Notes under the pieces: generated by a model
Told to the model about the DNA's origin: nothing
The model's database searches: none
The model's input: the letters and a program-made list of their open reading frames with translations, nothing else
Part shown: positions 1 through 6,159 of the stretch, in pieces
Layout of the letters: the number at the start of each line of letters is the position of its first letter
Position numbering within the stretch: position 1 is the stretch's first letter
Made by a program: the position numbers and the translations under genes
DNA from: JBBQSF01 sp038214085
Lineage (GTDB): Bacteria > Bacteroidota > Bacteroidia > Bacteroidales > CG2-30-32-10
Assembly: GCA_038214085.1 (NCBI GenBank)
Contig: JBBQSF010000149.1
Span: 1-6,845 of the forward strand
Direction of reading: 5' to 3'
Length of the DNA: 6,845 nt

Positions 1-1
1 T

Positions 2-133
2 AAAATTAGGAATATTATAGTAAATTCAGGTATTATAGACATTGATTTGACAGGAATAAAACCTGGTGCATATTTGATTTGTGTAAAAGAAGAAAAAAAT
101 CTTTTAGCAAGGAAGATTTTGTTGGTTTATTGA
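2..133 (+). CDS. 3' end of a secreted protein with a type IX secretion C-terminal sorting domain (partial)
   Basis: Only the last 43 codons are in the window; the frame is open from base 2 and stops with TGA at 131-133. The visible peptide ends IDLTGIKPGAYLICV, then a charged turn, then ARKILLVY. This fits the last two strands of the type A T9SS/Por sorting domain, whose hallmark is a L/IxGLxxGxY-hydrophobic segment followed by a basic KKIL/V-type end. In this family the tail directs export across the outer membrane by the type IX system, after which it is normally removed and the protein is released or anchored to the surface. The catalytic or adhesive part lies upstream of the window, so the actual function cannot be told. 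A strong terminator follows 28 bases after the stop. Confidence 0.8.
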   Translation, partial: KIRNIIVNSGIIDIDLTGIKPGAYLICVKEEKNLLARKILLVY

Positions 134-161
134 TTTTGATAAGGAAAACATTTTTTCAATA

Positions 162-191
162 AAAAAGCAGGAAGAGAGAATCCTGCTTTTT
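162..191. terminator. Bidirectional intrinsic terminator between convergent genes
   Basis: A perfect 11-bp stem: AAAAAGCAGGA at 162-172 pairs with TCCTGCTTTTT at 181-191, around the 8-base loop AGAGAGAA. The T-run on the + strand and the A-run on the left arm (T-run on the - strand) let it work in both directions. It lies 28 bases after the stop of the + strand secreted-protein gene and about 110 bases beyond the stop of the - strand gene at 302-1231. Confidence 0.8.
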
Positions 192-301
192 ATTAGGGAT
201 AACTGTGTTGAACTCCATATATTCGGATTATGAGCCATAAATATCAGGAATCCTAAAGTGATTAATTATGAATCCTTTCAGAACTTACGCACATAAATAC
301 T

Positions 302-1231
302 TCACTTGGTGTACTGATAACTCCTGATTTTTGAGTAATTGTCTCCATTTGGTACTGTATAATCTATCCTGATCACATTACCAAACTGGTCATATTCATA
401 GGCTCTAGTTTCTTCCTTTAAATTTAGGTTGTCCTTCTCACTTATTTTTGTAAGTTGATTATTGTTGTATTGGTATGAAATTAGCTTATCGGGCGATTTA
501 TTCCCAATCATCAAAATGAGTTCTGTCAGCACTTTATTGCGGTTCCAAGGGGCGCTGAACTTTGTTTTAGATTTGAACTTGCTGATAGATTCCAAGTAAT
601 GATCTATGTTATACGTATAAATATCAAGTGCGAAAGAAGAATCCTTGAAGTGATAATCTATCTTGTTTGTCAAATATAGTGAATCATAAAAAAAATATGA
701 AATTATGGTATCTGAAACTGCCTTACCCGAATAATCAAGACTAACAGTTGTTGCAACTACAGAATACAAGATGTTGCCTTCGTATAAATTCTTATAGAAC
801 GTTTTGCTTTCAGATGAACTCCAGTTATACTGATAATAACTGGAGTATTCTGCGCTAAGATAGTTACCCTTTTCATCGTAAGTGTATTTGTCGGTATAAG
901 AACTGCCGTAATCACTACCAGCGCTCCCATAGACACGAAAATTGTAAGTGACTCTTCCATTACTATCATAATTGTAAACATTATTAGAATAATCGTTGCG
1001 CCAAGATTCACCGCAAGAAATATTTGTGATTCTTCCATTATTATCTAGGATATATTTACATCCTGTATTTATAGAGTCTTGTTCTGAAGCAACATTAATT
1101 AGTTTGTGCGATTGACCTTCCGGGGATATGAAATCCCAGTCTATAGCGTACTTCTGTCCGTATAGTAATTGATGATGAATAAGGAAAAATAGTACAAAAA
1201 CTATTTTCAAAAAAGTGTTAAAAAAACTCAT
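302..1231 (-). CDS. Secreted protein with YD-like repeats, function unknown
   Basis: 309 residues, starting ATG at 1229-1231 and stopping TGA at 302-304. Residues 1-25 form a typical Sec signal peptide: hydrophobic core at about 8-18, probable cleavage near LYG|Q25-26. There is no cysteine at that point, so it is not an obvious lipoprotein. The mature part is rich in Tyr, Asn, Asp and Ser and carries a degenerate motif of the form YxYDxxGxhxxI: near residues 60-69 (YILDNNGRIT), 86-95 (YNYDSNGRVT), 116-124 (YTYDEKGNYL), 205-213, 253-262 and 278-288 (YEYDQFGNVIRI). This resembles the YD/RHS beta-strand repeat and the short repeat proteins (DUF4595-like) common in Bacteroidota. There is no RHS core, no toxin domain and no T9SS tail, so a periplasmic or outer-membrane-associated beta-rich protein is the best guess. 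It is transcribed alone. I do not recognise a specific family or function. Confidence 0.75.
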   Translation of the reverse strand: MSFFNTFLKIVFVLFFLIHHQLLYGQKYAIDWDFISPEGQSHKLINVASEQDSINTGCKYILDNNGRITNISCGESWRNDYSNNVYNYDSNGRVTYNFRVYGSAGSDYGSSYTDKYTYDEKGNYLSAEYSSYYQYNWSSSESKTFYKNLYEGNILYSVVATTVSLDYSGKAVSDTIISYFFYDSLYLTNKIDYHFKDSSFALDIYTYNIDHYLESISKFKSKTKFSAPWNRNKVLTELILMIGNKSPDKLISYQYNNNQLTKISEKDNLNLKEETRAYEYDQFGNVIRIDYTVPNGDNYSKIRSYQYTK

Positions 1232-1264
1232 GGATCGAAATTTAGTTAGATTACAATTCTATTA

Positions 1265-1272
1265 CAAATTTA
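1265..1272 (-). promoter_or_regulatory. Possible -7 box for the secreted YD-repeat gene
   Basis: Read on the - strand this is TAAATTTG, an exact match to the Bacteroidota -7 consensus TAnnTTTG, 33 bases before the ATG at 1231. No convincing TTTG -33 box lies 19-21 bases further upstream, and such 8-mers arise often by chance in A/T-rich DNA, so this is weak. Confidence 0.25.
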
Positions 1273-1434
1273 AGTAAAATTCCAATATATCGCTTAAGGC
1301 AAGCCACCAGAAGATTATTATATTTTGCACCATCTCTATGTCCTATGAAAAGAAAAACAGGGTATATCTAACCGAAAATATGAATGAAGTTTTTGCGTTA
1401 ATTCAAGGTCTGACGGGCAAAGTAGATGCAAAAG

Positions 1435-1475
1435 AAAAGGGAGCTTTTCAAAATTTGTTTGAAAAGCTCCCTTTT
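1435..1475 (-). terminator. Intrinsic terminator of the tRNA gene
   Basis: An uninterrupted 18-bp stem: bases 1435-1452 (AAAAGGGAGCTTTTCAAA) pair with 1458-1475 around the 5-base loop ATTTG. On the - strand the right arm is reached first, one base after the tRNA 3' end, and the left arm finishes in CCCTTTTCTTTTG, a U-rich tail. The + strand also ends in TTTT, so it could act in both directions. The placement right behind the tRNA makes its role clear, although the stem is unusually long for a tRNA terminator. Confidence 0.8.
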
Positions 1476-1476
1476 G

Positions 1477-1550
1477 TAGCGAGGACGAGAGTTGAACTCG
1501 TGACCTCCGGGTTATGAATCCGACGCTCTAACCATCTGAGCTACCTCGCC
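1477..1550 (-). tRNA. tRNA-Met(CAU), elongator type (tRNA-Ile2 not excluded)
   Basis: A 74-base cloverleaf reads from 1550 down to 1477. The acceptor is GGCGAGG/CCTCGCT with a G1-U72 wobble; the D stem is GCTC/GAGC with a 9-base loop. The anticodon loop is TTCATAA, with anticodon CAT complementary to 1514-1516. The variable loop has 5 bases, the T stem is ACGAG/CTCGT with loop TTCAACT, and the discriminator is A. CCA is not encoded (A is followed by CAAAAG), so it must be added after transcription. The C11-G24 D-stem pair and the paired (if wobble) 1-72 position argue against the initiator. The anticodon stem is odd: 28-30 pairs well with 40-42, but A31 faces C39. A CAU anticodon is also used, after lysidine modification, by tRNA-Ile2; sequence alone does not settle this. 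Confidence 0.9.
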
Positions 1551-1576
1551 ATAATCATTCGCAATATAAAATAACA

Positions 1577-1619
1577 CTCTAACCATCTGTCCCGATAGCT
1601 ATCGGGAACCTCGACATAA
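1577..1619 (-). pseudogene. Partial duplicate of the tRNA 5' half, split by a palindrome
   Basis: Bases 1577-1589 (CTCTAACCATCTG) are identical to 1526-1538 inside the tRNA gene. Bases 1608-1619 (ACCTCGACATAA) match 1543-1554 (ACCTCGCCATAA) with one change, and this match runs past the tRNA 5' end into its leader. In the intact gene the two blocks are joined by AGCT; in the copy by TCCCGAT-AGCT-ATCGGGA. The copy therefore holds the 5' acceptor strand, positions 8-9 and the D arm, interrupted by 14 extra bases, and has no anticodon or T arm. It cannot make a tRNA. It lies in the likely leader of the functional tRNA, about 25 bases upstream of it. Confidence 0.75.
1590..1607. repeat. 18-bp perfect palindrome TCCCGATAGCTATCGGGA
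   Basis: The sequence equals its own reverse complement over all 18 bases and is much more G/C-rich than its surroundings. It sits exactly inside the partial tRNA copy, centred on the AGCT shared with the real tRNA. From memory, CCCGATAGCTATCGGG-like palindromes recur in intergenic DNA of many Bacteroidota, so it may be a dispersed repeat, but its copy number in this genome cannot be seen here. Confidence 0.8.
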
Positions 1620-1620
1620 A

Positions 1621-1661
1621 ATTGAGGGTGCAAAAATATAAAAAATTTCACACCCTGCAAT
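1621..1661 (-). terminator. Possible terminator of the iorAB operon
   Basis: ATTGAGGGTG at 1621-1630 pairs with CACCCT-CAAT at 1651-1661, with one bulged G at 1657, giving a 10-bp stem with a 20-base A/T loop. It begins 3 bases after the iorB stop, and on the - strand it is followed by TTTTATG. The large loop makes it weaker than a classical terminator, and it shares bases with a candidate tRNA promoter. Confidence 0.35.
1631..1661 (-). promoter_or_regulatory. Candidate Bacteroidota promoter for the tRNA gene
   Basis: On the - strand, ATTG (1661-1658, one mismatch to the -33 box TTTG) is followed after 19 bases by TATTTTTG (1638-1631), an exact TAnnTTTG -7 box. Transcription would begin near 1624 and give a leader of about 70 bases that includes the partial tRNA copy and its palindrome. 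Position and spacing are right for the family; the -33 mismatch and A/T-rich context keep this moderate. Confidence 0.4.
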
Positions 1662-1663
1662 TC

Positions 1664-2245
1664 CTATTTGTTTTTTTCTGCAAATTCTTTTCCGGCTTTC
1701 AGACATTGTAAGTTGATGTTTACAATTTCTTCACCTTTTTTACCGAAAATTGTTCTTATGGCTTTTTCGAGTTGCTCATATGGCATTTTAATAAATGGAG
1801 AAGCAGCACCAAGAATTACCATATTCGCTGATTTTGGCGAACCAAGATCGGTAGCAATTTTCTCAGCATCTAATGCAATGTGTCTTGGAAATGCATTTAT
1901 TTCTGCCATTACTTTATCCATTTCGGGATAATTGACAATATTAACAAAAGGCTTAATATTGGTAATCAACCAGCCTTCGGGAGATAATAATGGCAAATAT
2001 CTGAGCGATTCCATAGGTTCAACAGAGATAATCATATCAGCTTTTCCGCAAGGGATAAGATCTGAGAAAATTTCTTTGTCAGATAAACGTAAATTTGAAG
2101 AAACGTCGCCTCCGCGTTGGCTCATGCCATGAACCTCAGATTGTTTGAGATGTAAGCCCGAATCAACTGCAGCAAAACCAATGGTTGCCGCAATAGAAAT
2201 AATACCCTGGCCACCTACTCCGGCAATAACTATATCTATATTCAT
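1664..2245 (-). CDS. iorB: Indolepyruvate:ferredoxin oxidoreductase, beta subunit
   Basis: 193 residues, ATG at 2243-2245, stop TAG at 1664-1666. It belongs to the pyruvate ferredoxin oxidoreductase gamma-type family (PF01558): the N-terminal nucleotide-binding-like motif GVGGQG is at residues 9-14, and the conserved EVHGMSQRGG block at 37-46 is diagnostic for IorB-like proteins. With IorA it oxidatively decarboxylates aryl pyruvates (indolepyruvate, phenylpyruvate, hydroxyphenylpyruvate) to aryl-acetyl-CoA, passing electrons to ferredoxin in the cytoplasm. The length is normal for stand-alone IorB. Its start overlaps the iorA stop as ATGA, so the subunits are probably translationally coupled. 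In many anaerobes a phenylacetate-CoA ligase gene (paaK) follows; here the next gene downstream is a tRNA, so none is adjacent. Confidence 0.9.
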   Translation of the reverse strand: MNIDIVIAGVGGQGIISIAATIGFAAVDSGLHLKQSEVHGMSQRGGDVSSNLRLSDKEIFSDLIPCGKADMIISVEPMESLRYLPLLSPEGWLITNIKPFVNIVNYPEMDKVMAEINAFPRHIALDAEKIATDLGSPKSANMVILGAASPFIKMPYEQLEKAIRTIFGKKGEEIVNINLQCLKAGKEFAEKNK

Positions 2246-3852
2246 GATACTTTATTTTTAAATTTTTCTCTCATTCTCTTGTTTTGGGTCTGGATACATT
2301 CTCTTGTAGGAATTATAACACTTACACCACGATAATTCAATTCTTCCTTCATGATACGGATATTTTCCTCATGATTTTTGCGAAGAGGTTTGATGATGCG
2401 TATATGTTCTGGTTCAACACCAATACCGCGACAAATATTTTCCAACTTACCAAATGCGGCAGAAGTCTGACCACCTGTCATTCCAGTGGTAGAGTTATCA
2501 AGTATAATAACAGTGATAGGCGTTTTTTCGTTCACTACATCAAGCAAACCTGTCATTCCTGAATGGGTGAATGTTGAATCACCAATAACAGCCACAGTTG
2601 GGAACATGCCAGCATCAGCGGCTCCTTTAGCCATAGTTATTGAAGCACCCATATCCACACAACTGTTAATTGATTCAAATGGAGGCAATGCACTCAATGT
2701 ATAACATCCGATATCTGAAAAAACCCTGCCTTTTTCTAAATCAGCGAGTGATTCATTTAAACCTAGGAACGAGTCGATATGCGGGCAACCTGCACACATT
2801 GAAGGTGGGCGGCCAATAACAACTGCAGGAATATCCTGTCCTTTTGTATCCTTCATTCCTAAAGCAACAGCAACTAGATTAGGGTTTAATTCGCCATCAC
2901 GTGGAAGTGTGCCATCAAGCCTGCCTTTAACAGTAATGCCTTGTGCAAGGTAACCTTTTAACATATCTTCAACCAAGGGGTAACCATCTTCGAGGACGAG
3001 TACACTTTTACATTCGGCAAACATTTTTTCAATAAGCTTACGGGGTAGAGGGTATTGCCCAATTTTCAGTACAGGAAATGATAATTCTTTATCGTTGAAA
3101 TTTTCCATTAAATAATTGTAACCGATACCACAGGTAATTATTCCCATCGACTTATCAGTACCTTCAAAATACTTATTAAAAGGCGAACTTTCAGATTCTT
3201 TTTCAAAATTTATTTGATTTCCTAAAAGTGTTTTATACTGTTTGCGTGCAATACCAGGCAATAAAACAAACTGACGAAGGTTTTTCGGCAAGCCTAATTT
3301 GTTCTGTTCCTTTTTCTCGCTGAGTTGAACACCAGCACGTGAATGAGCCATACGCGTGGTGATGCGCATCAGTATTGGAATGCTGTATTTTTCCGACATG
3401 TCGTATCCGTAATGAACCATGTCGTAGGCCTCTTGCTGATTAGCGGGTTCAAGAACTGGAATCATTGCAAAATTTCCATAAAAGCGTGAATCCTGCTCGT
3501 TTTGCGATGAGTGCATCGAGGGATCATCAGCTGATACAACGATCAAACCGCCGTTTGCGCCCGTAATTGAAGAATTAATAAAAGGGTCGGCGGCTACGTT
3601 TAATCCAACATGTTTCATACATGCCATAGTGCGTTTGCCTGCATACGACATGCCCAACGCGGCTTCCATTGCTGTTTTTTCGTTGGCGCCCCAACTTGCA
3701 TGGATTCCTTTTTCGTTTGCTTCTTTCGAATTTTGAACGTATTCGGTGATTTCAGTTGAAGGTGTGCCCGGATATGCATAAATACCTGAAATACCTGCAT
3801 CTATTGCTCCTTGTGCAATTGCTTCATCACCCATTAATAATACTTTTTGCAT
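2242..3852 (-). CDS. iorA: Indolepyruvate:ferredoxin oxidoreductase, alpha subunit, short form without the ferredoxin domain
   Basis: 536 residues, ATG at 3850-3852, stop TGA at 2242-2244. The N-terminal pyrimidine-binding domain starts with the GDEAIAQGAIDAG block (8-20), then YPGTPSTEI (27-35) and GANEKTAMEAALG (55-67) with the likely TPP-activating Glu58. A transketolase-C-like middle domain follows at about 235-330. The CAGCPH motif typical of IorA is at 353-358. The TPP/Mg-binding domain runs from GDSTFTHSG (424-432) to DNSTTGMTGG (452-461). The chain ends about 60 residues after this domain, with IPTRECIQTQNKR at 514-526. Classical IorA proteins continue into two CxxCxxCxxxCP [4Fe-4S] clusters and reach roughly 600-650 residues; this one has none. 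The overlap with iorB leaves no room for a frameshifted remnant, so the short form is probably real and shared with related Bacteroidota. Electrons must then leave through a separate ferredoxin or another route. Confidence 0.88.
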   Translation of the reverse strand: MQKVLLMGDEAIAQGAIDAGISGIYAYPGTPSTEITEYVQNSKEANEKGIHASWGANEKTAMEAALGMSYAGKRTMACMKHVGLNVAADPFINSSITGANGGLIVVSADDPSMHSSQNEQDSRFYGNFAMIPVLEPANQQEAYDMVHYGYDMSEKYSIPILMRITTRMAHSRAGVQLSEKKEQNKLGLPKNLRQFVLLPGIARKQYKTLLGNQINFEKESESSPFNKYFEGTDKSMGIITCGIGYNYLMENFNDKELSFPVLKIGQYPLPRKLIEKMFAECKSVLVLEDGYPLVEDMLKGYLAQGITVKGRLDGTLPRDGELNPNLVAVALGMKDTKGQDIPAVVIGRPPSMCAGCPHIDSFLGLNESLADLEKGRVFSDIGCYTLSALPPFESINSCVDMGASITMAKGAADAGMFPTVAVIGDSTFTHSGMTGLLDVVNEKTPITVIILDNSTTGMTGGQTSAAFGKLENICRGIGVEPEHIRIIKPLRKNHEENIRIMKEELNYRGVSVIIPTRECIQTQNKRMREKFKNKVS

Positions 3853-3889
3853 ACTATTTAATTTGAATTATTATTATTTTTCTTGTTTA

Positions 3890-3897
3890 CAAATCTA
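3890..3897 (-). promoter_or_regulatory. Possible -7 box for iorAB
   Basis: Reads TAGATTTG on the - strand, an exact match to TAnnTTTG, 37 bases before the iorA ATG. That would give a leader of about 30 bases. The expected -33 TTTG is not clear 19-21 bases upstream (the best tetramers match 2 of 4). The 120-base gap from mtnP and the lack of any other signal favour a separate promoter somewhere here. Confidence 0.3.
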
Positions 3898-3972
3898 TAT
3901 AAAAATTCATTGATAAATAAGAAAAAAATCTTGAAATTTGAATTTTAAAATTAATCTAAATGCCTGTGCTTT

Positions 3973-4722
3973 TTAGTCTACTTTTTTAACGGAAAGCACT
4001 AACAATTCAATAACTTTATTGATATTTTGATTAAATACCTTAAGTACTTCGTCCCATGTAACAGGGCTTTCGTCGGTTTTCCAGCAGTCATAATCCGTAC
4101 TCAAGGCAATGGCGGCATAAGGAATTCCAGCCTCATTTGCCAGAATAGCTTCTGGTGCAGTTGACATATTGATAATATCAGCACCCCATGCTCTGAACAT
4201 GTGGGATTCTGCTCTGGTAGAAAAGCGTGGGCCTTCAATGGTTACAATGGTTCCTTTTGAATGAAAAGCAAGTCCGAGTTCCTTTGAATTGGCTATAAGC
4301 AATTTCCTCAAGTTGTTGTCGAAAGGGTCGGCCATTGGCGTATGACGGAGGTTCCCATTTGCAAATGATTCGAAAAAAGTAGTTTTACGATGTTTTGTGA
4401 AATCAATAAATTGGTCGGGAATTACAACATGTCCTCTTCCGATTTCTTCTCTCAGACTGCCACACGCTGTGGTTGCAAGAATATGTGTACAACCCATTTC
4501 CTGAAGAGCTTTGATGTTTGCTCTGTTATTTACCTGTGTTGGCGGAATGTTGTGACTTCGCCCATGGCGTGAAATAATTGCGATTTCTTTCCCATGAATT
4601 GTTCCAGTTAACAAGCTCGATGAGGGTTCACCGTATTCGGTAATCTGAATAATTTCCGCAGCATTTTCAAAAAGATTGAGATTTTCTAAACCAGAGCCTC
4701 CAATAATACCAATTTTTGCCAT
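3973..4722 (-). CDS. mtnP: S-methyl-5'-thioadenosine phosphorylase
   Basis: 249 residues from the ATG at 4720-4722; stop TAA at 3973-3975. It splits 5'-methylthioadenosine (a by-product of polyamine and related synthesis) with phosphate to adenine and 5-methylthioribose-1-phosphate in the cytosol. It is a trimeric PNP/MTAP-fold enzyme. Visible motifs: phosphate-binding GGSG (8-11), SRHG (51-54) followed by IPP and NNRANI, TTACGSLREEIGRG (84-97), TIEGPRFSTRAE (161-172), NMSTAPEAILANEAG (185-199) and STDYDCW (208-214). The two aspartates of DYD are the adenine-selective pair of true MTA phosphorylases, whereas guanine/hypoxanthine-type PNPs have Asn here. An ATG 18 bases upstream (4740) would add MLKITK. 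I prefer 4722 because MAKIGIIGGSG is where family members normally begin. No other methionine-salvage gene is adjacent. Confidence 0.92.
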   Translation of the reverse strand: MAKIGIIGGSGLENLNLFENAAEIIQITEYGEPSSSLLTGTIHGKEIAIISRHGRSHNIPPTQVNNRANIKALQEMGCTHILATTACGSLREEIGRGHVVIPDQFIDFTKHRKTTFFESFANGNLRHTPMADPFDNNLRKLLIANSKELGLAFHSKGTIVTIEGPRFSTRAESHMFRAWGADIINMSTAPEAILANEAGIPYAAIALSTDYDCWKTDESPVTWDEVLKVFNQNINKVIELLVLSVKKVD

Positions 4723-4811
4723 TTTTGTAATTTTCAACAAACATAATTATTTTATGCGAAACTTTAATGGTTATTAAAAATGCTTCGATGTTTGTAGCGA
4801 AGGATGAAAGA

Positions 4812-4842
4812 CAAATATAAGCATTAATAATTTTTAAAAAAA
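4812..4842 (-). promoter_or_regulatory. Candidate Bacteroidota promoter for mtnP
   Basis: On the - strand TTTT (4842-4839, 3 of 4 to the -33 box) is followed after 19 bases by TATATTTG (4819-4812), an exact TAnnTTTG -7 box. The leader would be about 80 bases before the ATG at 4722. A second -7-like match, TATGTTTG, lies at 4745-4738 but lacks a -33 partner. Confidence 0.35.
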
Positions 4843-4878
4843 AGTATGGAAAATAGTTCCGATTTTTTGGATTAAAAT

Positions 4879-4907
4879 CTGTTTTAAATGAATTCGTTTT
4901 TAAACAG
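4879..4907 (-). terminator. Possible A/T-rich terminator overlapping the ATPase stop codon
   Basis: On the - strand CTGTTT pairs with AAACAG, then an A-A mismatch, then AAA with TTT, around a loop of about 9 bases holding GAATTC. The stem takes in the TAA stop (4900-4902) and is followed by ATTTTAATCC. The pairing is weak and A/T-rich, so it is only a candidate end for the ATPase transcript. Confidence 0.3.
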
Positions 4908-6114
4908 TATCCAATAAGAATTTTTTAAGGTTATACCATTTTATTCCTTTGTAAGAAGTGTCAAATCCTTCATCTAATGATAATACAATTTTAGGATAGT
5001 GATTGTTGATGTTTTCAAGTGATTTGTATTCACGGTCAATAACTTTGCTGTCTTTTAATGTAGTACAAATCTGTAAATATATTTTTTCAGCTCCTTTTTT
5101 CGCTATAAAATCAACTTCAAGGTCATATAACTTCCCAATATTGACAGTATATCCTCTTGATAGGAGTTCTAACAAAACAATATTTTCTAGCTGTCCGGGA
5201 ATGCTTTCTGGAGTATAGCCAATAGTAGCAAAACGAAAACCAATATCACATAAAAAGTATTTTTCAAGACTTTCAAGCAACCTTTTCCCTTTTATATCAT
5301 AGCGTTTTATTTGATAAGTGAAAAATGCATTGCATAAATACGAAATATAATTCTGTACTGTTTCCACAGAAACTTTTCTGTTCTGTGATTTAATAAAAGC
5401 ACTTATTTTATTAGATGATGTGATATTACCGCAATTTGAAATTATATATTCTGTGATTTTTTCAAGCTGATATGCGTCCCTGATATTATTTCGAACAACA
5501 ACATCTTTTAATATTATTGTACTGTATATTGCTTGCAAATATTGCCTAACTGATTCATCATTCCACTCAAGGGTGTGAATTCCGGGAAATCCGCCATATC
5601 GTAAAAACTTTTCAAATGCTTTGTCGGTAGTAAGTATTCTTCCAGATTTAGCTGTAAGTTCTTTGAATTCGCTAAACGTAAATGTTTGCATTTTAACTTC
5701 AATGTATCTTCCGGAGAGTAAAGTCGCTAGTTCAGAAGATAAAAGCCTTGCATTTGAGCCTGTGATATAAATGTCTGTCATCTTTTCTGCAAGTAATGAC
5801 GCAATTGCTTTTTCCCAATTTTCAATTTCCTGTACTTCATCCACAAACAAATAATGTTTCTTTTGTTTGCCCTTAATTTTCGACTTAACATATTTATGCA
5901 GATCCAGATATGTCCTTATTTTGTCAAACTCAATCAATTCTTTATTGATGTATATTATTCGATCGGCATTGATTTTTTTGTTTTTTAAAATAGTAATAAT
6001 TTGTTGCAGAAATGTGCTTTTGCCGCTACGGCGAACACCAGTTATAACCTTAATAACAGGTTTGTCGATAAAGGGTTTTATTGCTTCAATATATTGGGTT
6101 CTTTGTTGTAACAT
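4900..6114 (-). CDS. AAA_14 / DUF4143 family ATPase
   Basis: 404 residues from the ATG at 6112-6114; stop TAA at 4900-4902. The N-terminal AAA_14 ATPase domain has Walker A GVRRSGKST (26-34), Walker B YLFVDE (88-93), a sensor-like TGSNA (118-122) and the conserved LSGR (133-136). RYGGFPG (172-178) then leads through a helical linker into the DUF4143 C-terminal domain with LKDVVVRNNI (203-212). The end resembles a PD-(D/E)xK nuclease fold: E310, D335 in LEVDF and Q348 in YLQIC, but a cysteine stands where the catalytic lysine would be, as I recall for many members. The family is widespread in bacteria and archaea, often in many copies per genome, and its role is unknown. A GTG at 6129 in the same frame would add five residues (MKNYD), but it lies inside the -7 box of a strong promoter candidate, so ATG is preferred. 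The gene stands alone. Confidence 0.88.
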   Translation of the reverse strand: MLQQRTQYIEAIKPFIDKPVIKVITGVRRSGKSTFLQQIITILKNKKINADRIIYINKELIEFDKIRTYLDLHKYVKSKIKGKQKKHYLFVDEVQEIENWEKAIASLLAEKMTDIYITGSNARLLSSELATLLSGRYIEVKMQTFTFSEFKELTAKSGRILTTDKAFEKFLRYGGFPGIHTLEWNDESVRQYLQAIYSTIILKDVVVRNNIRDAYQLEKITEYIISNCGNITSSNKISAFIKSQNRKVSVETVQNYISYLCNAFFTYQIKRYDIKGKRLLESLEKYFLCDIGFRFATIGYTPESIPGQLENIVLLELLSRGYTVNIGKLYDLEVDFIAKKGAEKIYLQICTTLKDSKVIDREYKSLENINNHYPKIVLSLDEGFDTSYKGIKWYNLKKFLLDTV

Positions 6115-6128
6115 ATCGTAATTTTTCA

Positions 6129-6159
6129 CAAATATACATAGTTATTCAGTTATAACAAA
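6129..6159 (-). promoter_or_regulatory. Consensus Bacteroidota promoter of the ATPase gene
   Basis: On the - strand TTTG (6159-6156) is followed after exactly 19 bases by TATATTTG (6136-6129). Both boxes match the Bacteroidota sigma-ABfr consensus TTTG-N19-21-TAnnTTTG fully. Initiation about 6-8 bases after the box falls near 6122, giving a very short leader of about 8 bases before the ATG at 6114. This is the best promoter in the window. Confidence 0.6.

Noticed and set aside
178..276. Three copies of GAATCCT (178, 248, 270)
   Set aside because: Heptamers with irregular spacing, one of them part of the terminator stem; consistent with chance.
757..1038. 93-codon - strand frame inside the YD-repeat gene
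   Set aside because: It is an alternate frame of a gene with a signal peptide and repeats in the main frame; its hydrophobic sequence comes from the Tyr/Asp-rich codons read out of phase.
1668..2132. Two + strand frames opposite iorB
   Set aside because: They are antisense to a well-conserved enzyme gene and have no recognisable domain.
3941..3952. AATTTTAAAATT palindrome between mtnP and iorA
   Set aside because: Entirely A/T in an A/T-rich spacer; expected by chance and too weak to be a terminator.
4738..4745. TATGTTTG -7-like box just upstream of mtnP
   Set aside because: No -33 partner at 19-21 bases; the box at 4812-4819 has better spacing and a 3 of 4 -33 match.
4783..4802. CTTCG/CGAAG hairpin followed by a T-run on the - strand
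   Set aside because: Only 5 bp with a 10-base loop, and about 100 bases beyond the ATPase stop; not enough to call a terminator.
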